DNA of 64,000 nucleotides, from the NCBI RefSeq assembly GCF_019649055.1, contig NW_026570327.1, positions 62,001-126,000 of the forward strand. Reading direction: 5' to 3'. Shown one piece after another: positions 13,591-25,400 of this stretch. Each line of letters opens with the position of its first letter. The stretch's first letter is position 1. The translations under genes were made by a program, and so were the position numbers. Origin of the DNA: Paramacrobiotus metropolitanus (Eukaryota > Tardigrada > Eutardigrada > Parachela > Macrobiotidae). The notes below the pieces were generated by a model. The model was not told where the DNA came from. It ran no database searches and saw only the letters and a program-made list of their open reading frames with translations.

Positions 13591-15049
13591 AGGTCACATA
13601 TGAACTATTGCTGTTAACAACGACATCGTCGTGGCTAATCCTGAACATTAATTTATCTTTTTGTTAGTGTTGATGAATTTATTGTTGATGTTAATCAATA
13701 TTAAATGGTAATGCACATGCGATTTTACAAGCTTGTTTGTCGGCTAATTTTTCTATTTCAAATATGACGTGGAGTTGTGCGACTTTTGCGTCAGAATCGC
13801 AACTTTGTATGTCGGTTTGAATATTTACGAGCACAATTTATTGCTTTTGTGATATACGTTATTTGCATCGCCAACAACGATGATTTATTGCTTTTGTTCT
13901 ACTGCAAGCTACTTGATGAGATTAATAGTATATCATTACCGAGCGATATTAGACAGATTTTTATGCTGAAGCATCTAGCTGATTCACGGGCACAACGACC
14001 GGCTGCAGTCGACAAAAAACTCATTTACAATCTGAAAGCGTGCGTATTGTACGTAAACACCTACACGTAAACACTTGAATAATCATATTAGTAGGTGCTC
14101 ATACCTGTATTGTCACCTGCCGATGCGTTTCAGTTGGCGTACAATGCATACGAACACATTCCAAGTTCACTTCCGCACTGTCAAAAATGTGATCTGCACA
14201 AGCGCAACCAGTGACCTTAATACCGGCCCGTTATTGTGTACATACCATTCTACCAACATTGAATTAATATTATTCTCAGTGTGCACGCTGTGGTTAATTA
14301 AAGTGTAATATGCGGATATCGATGGGTGTAGATAATTATAATAATTTAGGGTTTATGTTATACTCGAATCAAATGCACAGTTTATCATATTTATTGTTGT
14401 CACTGCGTTTTCGCATGCGGAAGTAAGTATATACACAAATCTTCTCACATGGACATTGGACACGCACAAACAAAAATAAAATTCGCTCGTACCGGTATTG
14501 TCGTTAAAACACTGAAGAGTATTTTTCGTTTTGTTGTCATAGTTTTCAGTTCATGTAAGATATCGTATGCATATTTTCATACACTGATCAATGGCGCTTC
14601 CGGGCGGCTTTGGCTTCCAAATTTTTTGCTGCATTGCTGCCTTGGTATACTGTAAGCGAGATCGATGCGTACGGAACCATTAGCCAAACTAACCGCATAG
14701 AGCTTTAAAGGGTAGAACAGCTTTTAAATGCAGGTAGAATACGTTTTTCTCATTTGTAAACATCGTTATTCATTTGCCAAACACGCAAACAGTCTTCTGG
14801 ATCGCCATGTGCTTTAATAATGTTAAGATATTAATACTCCTAATGTGACAAAGATTACTATAAGACTTTTACGGCTACTCGATTTTGGGTAAATCATTTG
14901 CAAGTACTAATAACGAAATACTGCAAGCACAGCCTTACGAACAACTCGTACGGGTTGGCTCATTGCATAAAATGAATTACACCGATTGTAATCCTTAAAT
15001 ATATGCTGTTAAGGTTTAATTCCGGCCAGCGGTGGAATATTCTTATTCA
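13591..15049. other. intergenic, no supported gene
   Basis: Contains a 97-codon open frame (13777-14070) and other short frames, none with a domain, signal or splice structure I can defend. The first exon and promoter of the downstream Gly-rich gene probably lie here. Confidence 0.4.
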
Positions 15050-16213
15050 GGCGCCAATTTGGACAGTTTCCGAAATGGATTGATGCCCGCCCAAAGGTCA
15101 GTCAGTTCTTACAAAAACCATTAATTTTTAATAACTAAGGAAGAAATAATAGTTTATTTTCGTTCGTATATCCGGGGCATCTAAGAGTTCCTTTTATATT
15201 TTTAATAAAGACTACTCTGTAGTTAGCTAATAGCTATACAAAATCGTAATGTTTTCAAGTATTGATATGTTATCCTTTTATTGCTCGAACGTATAATTTT
15301 TTGTTCACCTGACATAACAGGTAGATACAAGTCATACAGGCATATGCATGTACTCTACAGTAGATCAACTGTCCAGCTGAATATTTAGGAAGCATACGAC
15401 GCATGGATCTTCGATGACCGTTCCATTGACCCTATTCCTTCGCCGGCAAATATCGGGAAATTAGTCTACTGTATCTTGGAAGATGCCTTTCTCCCTAAAT
15501 GTCCTGTTCACCGGCCCCAACCATGGTTATCGACTCTCCCCTACCGCGGCAACCAACCGCATCAATATGATCCTGATTATGTTCGTCAGCCGGCGAAACC
15601 GTTCACCTTCGCTAACAGCCCCTTCCTACATCCGCTTGCCCATCAAGACCTCACACCTCAACACGGGCGCCCGAATAAACCAAACAAACCCAAGCCGGTG
15701 AACAATGACGGGAACAAACCTTCGGACAGTAAACCGAACCATATCCCACCCAATGCCGGAAATGGTCAGAGCGGGAATCAGATCCGCCCAGAAGGTCATG
15801 GCGGGCATCCTGCAGCGGGAAGCGGGAACCATATTAATAATTATAAACCAATACAAGCGAGCAATCCGTTGACCGGAAGTGGCCAAGGTCACGGAGGGGC
15901 AGGAGAGCATCCACGGCCGCCCTCCTCTGCAACGAGCAATCATCAGAACTCCGGTGGCGGAAACCGACCAGGTGGTTCTCCAGGAGGCCAGCCAGGTCGA
16001 GGTTCTTCCGGAGGCTTAGGCGGTGGTAGTCACCCCGCCGGTGGAAGTGGCGGTGGAGGTAACCACGGAAGCGGTGGCGATGGTAGTGGAGGAGGTGGTA
16101 GAGGCGGTTCTTCAGGAGCACATGGAGGTGGTGGAGGCGGAGGCCAGGGAGGTGGCGGTCACGGAGGTGGTGGAGGTCATGGCAGGCGGAAGTGGAGGAG
16201 GAGGGTCAGGTGA
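15050..16213 (+). CDS. Gly-rich protein with YC...CPVH motif, probable paralogue of the Thr-rich gene
   Basis: Two exons are supported: about 15050-15096 (ending FGQFPKWIDARPK) and 15389 onward, joined in phase 0. The larger exon starts EAYDAWIFDDRS, carries LVYCILEDAFLPKCPVH, then a Pro/Asn-rich section and a long Gly-rich tail (GGG, GGHGG, GSGG repeats). The first exon, which should hold a signal peptide, was not identified. The Gly-rich frame ends at 16213 in an unnatural Arg/Trp-rich stretch (GRRKWRRRVR). Gly-rich coding potential continues in another frame to about 16250 and again at 16321-16376. The true 3' end may therefore lie downstream through an intron or a one-base indel. A structural cuticle-type protein is a guess from composition and signal-bearing relatives. 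Confidence 0.6.
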
Positions 16214-16376
16214 GGTGGCGGTCGTGTGGCACGCAGGAGAGGAGTGGTGAGTCAAGGGGAAGCGGCCGAGTGGGAGTGGTTCTGGTCACGGCAGGGGTGG
16301 GTCTGGCGGGGAGGTCACGTAGGAGGTGGTGGTGGTGGCCAAGGCGGAGGAGGAGGAAGAGGTGGTGGCCGTTGGT

Positions 16377-17107
16377 GAAAAATGGACACCCAGCCGAACT
16401 CAAACAACTGCTTACTACGTACAAAACGTGGATACAAATCATACAGTTAATCCTGATTCGAATTGCATATGCGCCAAGTTGATGCAGTATAATGATTGAA
16501 AACTGGCTTTACATATGCACTGGATATACATTATTTACACTTTATACTTTTAACTTAGTTGCTTTTAAATTTTCTTTACAGCGTAATTAATGCTAATTAA
16601 CTACACGCGTAGTAGCTCAACTTTATTCCTGTTGGACTGTATTTACTGCGCTGCACGTTCACATTCGTATTATGCAGGCATTAATAGTACAGCTACATTA
16701 ATTCAGAGCCACAGAAAAATTAACATATTTTATGATCATCAAAATACATTAACATCGTGAACCATGCCATATTTTGCACCACTGCCTATTAAAGTTTGCG
16801 TTTCTCAGCTATGCAGTTTGTGTTGTTGGTTACGCGCGAAATACGGCAAAATTACTAAATTCCGATTTTACTTTTAACCTCCATTAAGTTTTCATCACAA
16901 ATCTGTGGCAGTGTTAACAATAATACGACGCCTTTAAAATTAAAACAACATGTGCAATTTTCAGTACATGGAATTGTGGAAATGCCAATACAATACATGG
17001 AAATGTACAGTATATCTATCAACAATATTTACAGCTTAAACAGAAGTGTACATAAAGCGAATACTACAGAATATATAAAACATAATACTTCTATACATAT
17101 TTTGCAA
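16377..17107. other. AT-rich intergenic region between convergent genes
   Basis: Holds the 3' ends of the plus-strand Gly-rich gene and the minus-strand Gly-rich gene. No further coding region was seen. Confidence 0.5.
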
Positions 17108-18359
17108 TTAATAATCACCAAAACCCCCGAAACCACCGCCACCGAATCCGCCACCAAAATCACCAAAACCTCCCGCCATATCCGTTGACGACAGGGAATC
17201 CACGGCGCCGCTACCCCCGAAGCCCCCGAAGCCTCCGCCCATCCCACCAAACCCACCAATGGCATCCGTGACATCCATCGTATCCACCACGCCCCCGCCG
17301 CCACCTAATCCACCGAATCCCCCGCCTAATCCGCCACCGAAACCCCCAAATCCACCAATAGCGTCCGTCGCATCCACTGTATCCACCACGCCCCCGCCGC
17401 CACCCAATCCACCAAACCCACCACTTAATCCACCGAATCCCCCACCTAATCCACCACCGAAACCTCCAAGCCCGCCCAAGCCACCGCCGAATCCCCCTCC
17501 AAAACCTCCTCCAAGACCTCCCAGTCCTCCTCCAAATCCTCCCAACCCGCCTTCAAATCCCCCGCTAAAACCCGGGAAACCAAATTGCCGTTTAGTCCGG
17601 CGTCCTCCGCGGCGCCATGCTGCCGCACGCTGAAAGCGGCGCAGTTCGGGATTTTTTGGTGTCAGGACGGACTGAATATCGCTGGGCACTTTCTGCTGGG
17701 GATTGGTGACCGGGGATGGTTCCGTGAAGTTGTTAGTGCCGTTGACCGGAAGTGGTGCTGCCGATCCGATCTCGATGGTCCGTGTTGTGGTGGTGACCAG
17801 TTCATGGGGCGTGGCACCGAGGGAGATGGTTGATAGTCCGCTCCACTCGGCGGTTGTCGGCAGGGCGGTGGTGTTAGTGCCAATGTCCTGCAGTTCGCCA
17901 TTTCCTATAAAACATTTGTATCGCGCTGTTTGTAATCAAAATACCGTATCGACGTACACCAGAATTTGTTCTACTACGTATTATAAAAATAATGCGTAGT
18001 GTACCTGAATATATAAAATAAAGAATAAAGAAGCGAACCTACTCGCACAATATACAATACTTATATAACACGATATTTCTATACAATATTTAGTATGCAG
18101 CAGAATTTTACATTAAGTACATACTTAAGACTATAATATGAGCCTAACAAAGGAAGCACAGAATTTAAACACAATTGTACAAAAATCTGTGACTTCGATT
18201 TTTCAGTATAGGTAGTCTATACTTCTATGGATTGAAAGATGTACATACAGAGGTAAGTATGGCTAATGATACTTACTCGTTATGTATATTATGAGACTTA
18301 CCAAGGGCCATGTATACCAGTATAAGGAAACACATAAGATATATCAGACATTTTGCCAT
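17108..18359 (-). CDS. secreted Gly/Phe-rich protein with dibasic processing site
   Basis: Two exons: 18359-18302 (ATG, signal peptide with LIYLMCFLILVYMAL) and 17904-17108 (TAA), joined in phase 1. After a Thr/Ser-rich propeptide-like region comes RRGGRRTKRQ, a likely furin-type dibasic cleavage site, and then about 150 residues built of GGFGG, GGLGG and GGGFGG units. Two near-identical copies of GGGGGVVDTxDxTDAIGGFGG are seen, and a related SGAVDSLSSTD block follows, so the tail grew by internal duplication. Composition resembles secreted cuticle or adhesive glycine-rich proteins, with no specific family recognised. The opposite strand reads as Pro-rich open frames, which are shadows. Confidence 0.75.
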
Positions 18360-19412
18360 GCTGATTAGTTCACGATCAGTATAAACAATCCCAAGACACA
18401 TAAAAAATCAATGGTGAAGAGACTTTGTGACTACAATAAGCTGCGTCGCAGAATCGAAAAGATTAAATGTACTAGAAATTACGATTACATCTACCGTATC
18501 TTGTACCAGATCAAGCGACAAACAACATTAAAGGTCACCATATACATGGACGTATAGTGCATTGCAGTCACTGGTGTTACCGTATTATTACACTGTAATG
18601 GAGGTACTGTTAGTGGTGAACTTGGGCAGCAAAATTTATCAAATAAATCTGAGAGTTCTACATCTGGTAAAGCAATCTACACTCCATGGACGACATCCAC
18701 TAGAGTAGCCATATTTGATCGCTGTATATATTTGTACACCGTCCACCTGGAGCATGGGTTTCAGATGGCAACCGGCAAAGATTCACATTGTTATAATAAT
18801 GCCTTTGATATTCGGATGATGTAATCTCAGAAAATTCACTTGCACTTTCATTGATAAGGAAAACTGCAAGGAGACTGAAGGCTTTCCGTCGGTGTCTATC
18901 GGTAGAAGAGACTACATGACAGTCAGTCGCGACATTACAAAGTGACCAGCGGCTAATCCCAATGTGACCTATTTATTCTTATTCATGTGATGAATGTCCA
19001 TGAACTGGTCTTTTCAATACCCCTTTAATTACTGTTCATCGGTTGATAAAAACCGAAAACAAGCAATTAATTGGTCGTTTCTTCACTTATCGGGCTTTGA
19101 GCCCGGGAATCCCTGAGAGCATTGCATTTGCTTCACACCTCATTGTCAGAATTTCGTGGTTGGTACTGCAATACTTTCATCGACGTGGGTAATTTCAAAT
19201 AACAGCAAATAACGCAATATTCAATAAATGCCAGTTTATGGTGGGCTCTCTTAGGTAGAAACATCAGTACAAAAGGTACAAAACGTAAAAACTTATACAT
19301 GTACAGATGTAGGAGTAGTAAAAGTACAATTATTACGAAATGAGACCAAAAATAGCGTTCACATAATGCGTGCTGGATACATGGTGTCAACTAGAACAAT
19401 TATTGGGAGCGA
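18360..19412. other. intergenic, no gene seen
   Basis: Lies between the start of the Gly-rich gene and the 3' end of Slo-like gene D. Scattered short frames only. Confidence 0.5.
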
Positions 19413-22400
19413 TTACTTTGTCAAAACATAAACATGATCATCCCAACGTAGAAAGGATCGTTTGGGCGGATTGGTGAGAACGATCCGCTTTCCTGTCGAT
19501 TTATCGACACTTCCCTGCAGTTTTCGGGATATCCCAAGGCAGATCATGGAAAACTGGAGAGCCGTATTGAACAACACTCCGTATGTCAGATTCTACAAAA
19601 TAAACATTCAAAAGTTTAGGTTTTGATTGATATTATTCTAATGTCACTTCCTACTAATCTGAGCAAAATTTCCAGTATTAAACGAAATCCAGCAAGTAAC
19701 AAGTGCTTTCTATATAGTGTAAGTGTAGTGTAAGACTGCTTTCTATAGTGTAAGTAAAGGTTCCTGCAGCAAAGTATACGTACTACGTAGTAGCAAAATA
19801 ATGGACCAACATATATTTACGGAGCCATCACAATTAAATTTCCAGAAGTTCAATAAATAAAAAAGTAGCAATGTATAGCTGCATACGCTTTCCGTGAAGG
19901 ATCCCGTTGCTATCCATGGGCCGTCCTTCACCGGAATCAGCCGAATGCGAATGTTGCAGTCGGACAGTTTATCGGGTGAGTACTCGTCTCCGCCCATTAA
20001 TCCCACGCCTTCCGCTAGGTAACTTTCCATTAGAGGACTTTGAAATCCGTACAATAGGTGCTCCACCACGGCCACGGCCAGAGGAGTGAAATAACTCTAC
20101 ATTTTAGAACAAATTCCAGACTTTTAATGATATCATGAGGTGCCCGTAAGATACCAATTTACACACGCACAAAAAGCGGGCACTTGTTGATTCATGTTGC
20201 AATGCCGGTATTTGGATGGAATTACTAGATATTTGGATAGTATTATACGGTATTCTTGGTTTTATTACAAGAAAGTCACGTATGGTTAGTACGATAAATC
20301 TGTTAAAAAATGAATACGATAGTTAGTACAGATAATTACTCGTAAGCTATGTTTAGCCGCGCACTTACCGTGCAAACAAGGGAATCCAATGCTGAAATGG
20401 TCACGGTTTGTCCGCACATGTATGGTTCCATCAGGAATGCTTCGGTTACTTCCGTTTCCGATGGAGCACATTCGCTTAACATCCGCACGTTATGGTCGTG
20501 TTCTGTTGGCAGGTAGTTATCAAAATTAAATCAAAACACGTTACCAACATGTATTGATAAGAAAATGTTAAACGGCATTTAGTCAAAAACTACTCAATAG
20601 TTTAATTGTTCTATAGCTTACGAAGAGCCGTGACGATTGGCAGCTCGAAATCACTTCCGGCCATCTTCCCATCGGGATGGTCAAAGGGCATGGCTTTCAG
20701 GTTTAGTGTGGTCAACACGGCGGTCTTATCGTCTAAGATGGGGTCGATAGACTTGCCGGTCCATGCCGATAGAACCACGCACATGGCGGCGGTTTTTACT
20801 GAGACCGCTCGCAGATCTGCCCGGTTGAGCGGATCTCCGTCCACAACGGTGATCAGTGGCAGATTGCGGAGTTGCGGCCACTCCCTCTCCAAGTACACCG
20901 GATTGCCCAGTAGAACAATCTCTTTTAGCTCGTTATGCGGGATACGGCTGCTGCGCATCGGCACGACAAAATCCCGCAGATCCATGATGGGATCATCCGG
21001 ATGGGAAGATACCAGGACGATAATGTGGTTTTTAAATGGATAATCCAACGCCATACTTCGATCCTGAACAAATATCGTGTACCAATTTCATAAACGATCA
21101 AAAATTTTGCTAAGCTGTGTAAAACACATCTATATTAAGGCTGCAACAAGAAGAGTAAACAAAAACGTCACCGTCAACCGGACACTGTTTTTTTGGAGGC
21201 GAAATTTCATTGAGGTATTAACTTACCAACAGTATGGACGCAAAGGGGCGGCTCTCGCACCAGTAAAAATTGCGCGATATATCCAAGAAAATTTTGGTTT
21301 TGGCATGGACGGACTTTTTACGCAGGAGCCGGCTGTCGCTGTTGAAGTCTGCACTGTCTGTCAACCTGTTGAACACAGAACACCGACCTGATATAGAAGT
21401 ATACCGGTATATCATCGGAAACGTTTGCCGCTGCTATATTTTTAAAAACATCTCGAAATGCTCTTCATAAAGCTTAAAGCTAATCAAAGCTTAAGATAGT
21501 AGGATTTAAGGTTACAGCAGTGTAAATATTTCTATTTGTACATACGCATCACTGCGGATTTTGCGCATAAGCATATCTTCAAATCCAAATGAATGTTTCG
21601 TTGGCTTGAGGGATTTTATGGGCGCGGCGCCATCCGCTTCCACTTCTTCCCGCGATTGGCCCCAGATACTCCGGTAAGGATTCCTGCGCGCTTGAACACT
21701 GGATCGTTTCGCTTTTGCTCCTTAAATAATAAACCCATAATGGCACCAATGGCATCCATAAAATATATTTGGAAATGGCTATTGTCACCCCCCTGCACCC
21801 CCTTTTGACTATCGTCGCTCCCTTGCACCCCCTTTTGACTATTGTCACCCCCTTTATTTTAATAAAATACACACCCCCTTTGACTATTGTCACCCCTCAC
21901 AACACGCCCTTTTGGCTATTGTCACCACCTTTCAATTTATTTTAATAGTCAAAAGGGCGTGCAAGGGGGTGACAATAGCCAAAAGGGGGTGTGAGGGGGT
22001 GATAATAGTCGCACCCAATATATTTTGCATTGGTTCTGACAACAGATAGAGTAAAATCTGTTTTACAGAACACGCAGTTGTGAATTCCACTGGATTTCGT
22101 ATCGGTACTAGCGCAAAAGCGCACTCTGTTGGGCTTTCTTACCGTGCTTGCATTTGCATGGGACACATCGTCCGACATCCTTTAGATTAGCGTGGCATGC
22201 TTGACAGTACCAGGAAACTCTGCGCACGTCAATGGCTGACCGTGCAAGAAATATTCCGATACAGTCCTCGCTGATGATTACCGAACCATCACATAACAAC
22301 AGCCCACTCCTTCCGTTTGATTCTGGAGTGCTGGCATTAGTGCGCGCGGGAGTAAAGGTCCCGATGAGCACGACATCCAATTTGGAATAGCACAATCTGT

Positions 22401-25400
22401 ACATATGCATTAGTAATCAGGAGTATATAGATATATCTGTACACTTCCAGCAACAATGCAGTTAATTTACGTACTCGGCAGCCTGGAAGAAGGTCATCCC
22501 GTAACAGATCGGACTGAACGGGCCAGAATACATTTCCATATAGCATCCGTGGACGTAATCCTGTACTTCCTGTGATGCTTCGCCAATATCCAGAGATTCC
22601 GATAGACTCGCGCGGATCATGTTGGAGAGTAGCGTGGCACAGCCGGGAGCCAGGCAGTTCTGCGCGGTTAAGGCCAGTTCCAACTCTTGAAAGCAGATCA
22701 CCGTATCACCTCTCTCCATAAGAAACCCAGGAATACTGCTAAACTGAGACTGAAAATTAAAAAGAAAAATTTACTGTACGTTGTACACGTGTTCATTCTT
22801 TTACGCTACAGTGTATAATAACTTCATTCACGCTACATTGTATACAGTGTTAAGATCATATAATGCAAATCTTTTATAGCAATATCTGCATCTGAACACT
22901 GCAATTTTCTATCAATGTATGCTGCGCAAATACACTGCAAATTATCGTACATACTTTATAAACTTTTATTTCATTATATGAATTTTGTCGTACTATACCA
23001 TTGCTTTTATGTCATATTTACTGCATATTGTATACTCGTACACAATAACAAATTTGTTACGATCAGCACAAAGCTGTAGTTCGAAAGCTTCGAACAATGT
23101 TAACGTTTTTGTATTAACTATACTTCACGAATATTAAGTACTATGACTGTTGTATATTAAGTACTAAATTAAGTACTATGTTGTATATATTGTTATAATA
23201 TTAAGTACTATGTTGTATATATTGTAGTATTATTTTTTATATTAATATTGATTACTATTATAATTTACCTTGGTGCCATTTTGAAGCACTTCCGCAACAC
23301 AGCGCAGATAAGGATTCCAGCTTTTAATACTGGCTATCGTTAATAACGTCGTGGAATCGTCTTTATAGGGATCAACTGAACTGCGGTTGGCCACGTGCAG
23401 GTAGGCAACGGCTGCGTTGACTTTTGCGTTCTGCAGGCAGGCGGCATGCAGGAGGCTTCCTTGCACATACTGTACGTATGTCTGGACTTCTTTTAATAAC
23501 GACTTCATTTCCATGCTCGGCTCTTCCCTGAAAAAAGCAGTTGTAACATTTGTTGCAATTGCTTGCTTGTACAGTAACATCGTAAGGTAACATTTGTAAG
23601 GTTTGATAATTTGTCTGCATTGAGCATGCGGTACTCACGAATTAACGAAGACGAGATCAAGGCTTCTTTGTCGCCGGTCGGGTCGGCTGAGATCCTTGAT
23701 CAGCGCTTGCATTGTAGTGGCGGTAATATGACCGGAAACGATGACGTGCTGAATACCACTGCCCAGTTTGTACGGCGCAGTAAACTGCTGAAAGTTGCTA
23801 ATCAGTCCATAGATTTCCGGTACTGATGAGGCAAATAATGCCTAAATTTAACACACGTTACCCACTGGATCGCCTTTCAACGTATTGTGTAAGTCGGTAT
23901 TTGCGAAAACTTTTTAAATTACTAATAATAAACTGATCGATAAGCAGCAAAAATTAAAATGACAGAATTTAACTTACCTAAATAATTACTGACTATGAGC
24001 TTAAAGTAAAGAAGTCGTTCATACAGTACAGTACATACAACAAAAGTTTTAAGCAAGGTGTAATCATTTCCTTTTACGGATGGTACAAATATTTTGGTTT
24101 GAAATCAAAAAATACTAATTAAATCTCCCTGATCAACCAATCGCCAAACCGGTAAGTAGTGCGATACCATATTCAAGAGATGTTTTGTATTGTTCATACC
24201 AAAGCTCCAACAATGAACATGATGCAGAAAATTTGGCCAAGGGTGGATTTAGGCGAAAGGTCTCCATATCCGACGGTTGACCTAAAAAAACCATACCTCA
24301 TAAAGTTTTTGAAATTTTTTTATCTTATACAGGCTTTCTTCAAAATTTTTGCAGAATCAGTAGTAGAAATACTCCGGCAACTGGTATGTTTGAGAAACTG
24401 TCGAATCAATAAATTTCCAAATAATATTCTACATATATTCTTGTTGTACAATTTAAGCAAAATATCACATACATAGTGCAAAATATCGCGCTTGTGTTTT
24501 TTTATATGTTTTCTTCTACAACCTAGTATTTCCGGCTGGCATTATTCAACATCAATAACAGGAATGGACACAAGCTTCAATCTACGTACAAGGTCACCAC
24601 GGACATATAAACCCATTCCCAGTAGGTTTTGTCTTGTTGACCGACACGGGCGCCAATCCAATCATCGCCAGTCAGTTCCAACTGAAAAGTAAAACAAATC
24701 TTTTTTATAGTTCGGCTTGTATTCCCTTATTGCACGTTTTGCAACAATAAACACATTTTTTAGCAGGCATTTTTTAGCATTTTTTTCAGAATTACGCGAA
24801 CACCGCAGAATTTCGGGTTAATCGATGTGTAAAGGGTGCCGTGGTAAGTTTACTCCAACACAAAAAGTCTAACATCGCGTACAGCTGGATATAACGTATG
24901 TATAATTTACACTTGTGGGACTTCCGGCGAATCGGACATTAAACAATGCTGTCCATTGATAATTAATTTCGATATGCAACCGTTGCAGCCGCATTGTAGT
25001 GTGTGTGAGTATCGTGCGTGTGTGTTCCTTACCAAATGAAATATTCCAGCCGCCACCAGCGTCACGGTAACGATTACCGTGCAAATGTAAATCAATCGGC
25101 GAATAGTGGCTTTTTTAACCAGCTGGGAATAGCGGAAGTAGTCAGGGATAAACAACAGATGGCAGGCACGCAAGCATCGCAACCCTGTTAAATGCGAGTA
25201 TATAAAATGCCGGTTGACCCGGGAATAAATTGCACGCCACTGGGCCGCCGTGCAGAGTATTCACTAAGGATACTTGATACAATCTTGATACAATCTTGAT
25301 ACGATTTCAATGTTAAAATTCGGCTGCATTAAAGCAGTACACTGCTGCATGTACATGTATATTACTTTCATTTACCAATCCAATCGTGGTTGAAGATGAG

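Noticed and set aside
13777-14070. 97-codon plus-strand frame
   Set aside because: No signal, domain or homology recognised, and AT-rich sequence gives such frames by chance.
17259-17633. Pro-rich plus-strand frame (PPNPPP repeats)
   Set aside because: Antisense shadow of the Gly-rich gene at 17108-18359, which has a signal peptide and clean splice borders.
19527-19534. GGATATCC outside the element (also 6267 and 28570)
   Set aside because: Isolated copies. Those at 19527 and 28570 lie in the conserved LGIS(R) codons of Slo-like genes, and two of the three have unpaired flanks, so they are background.
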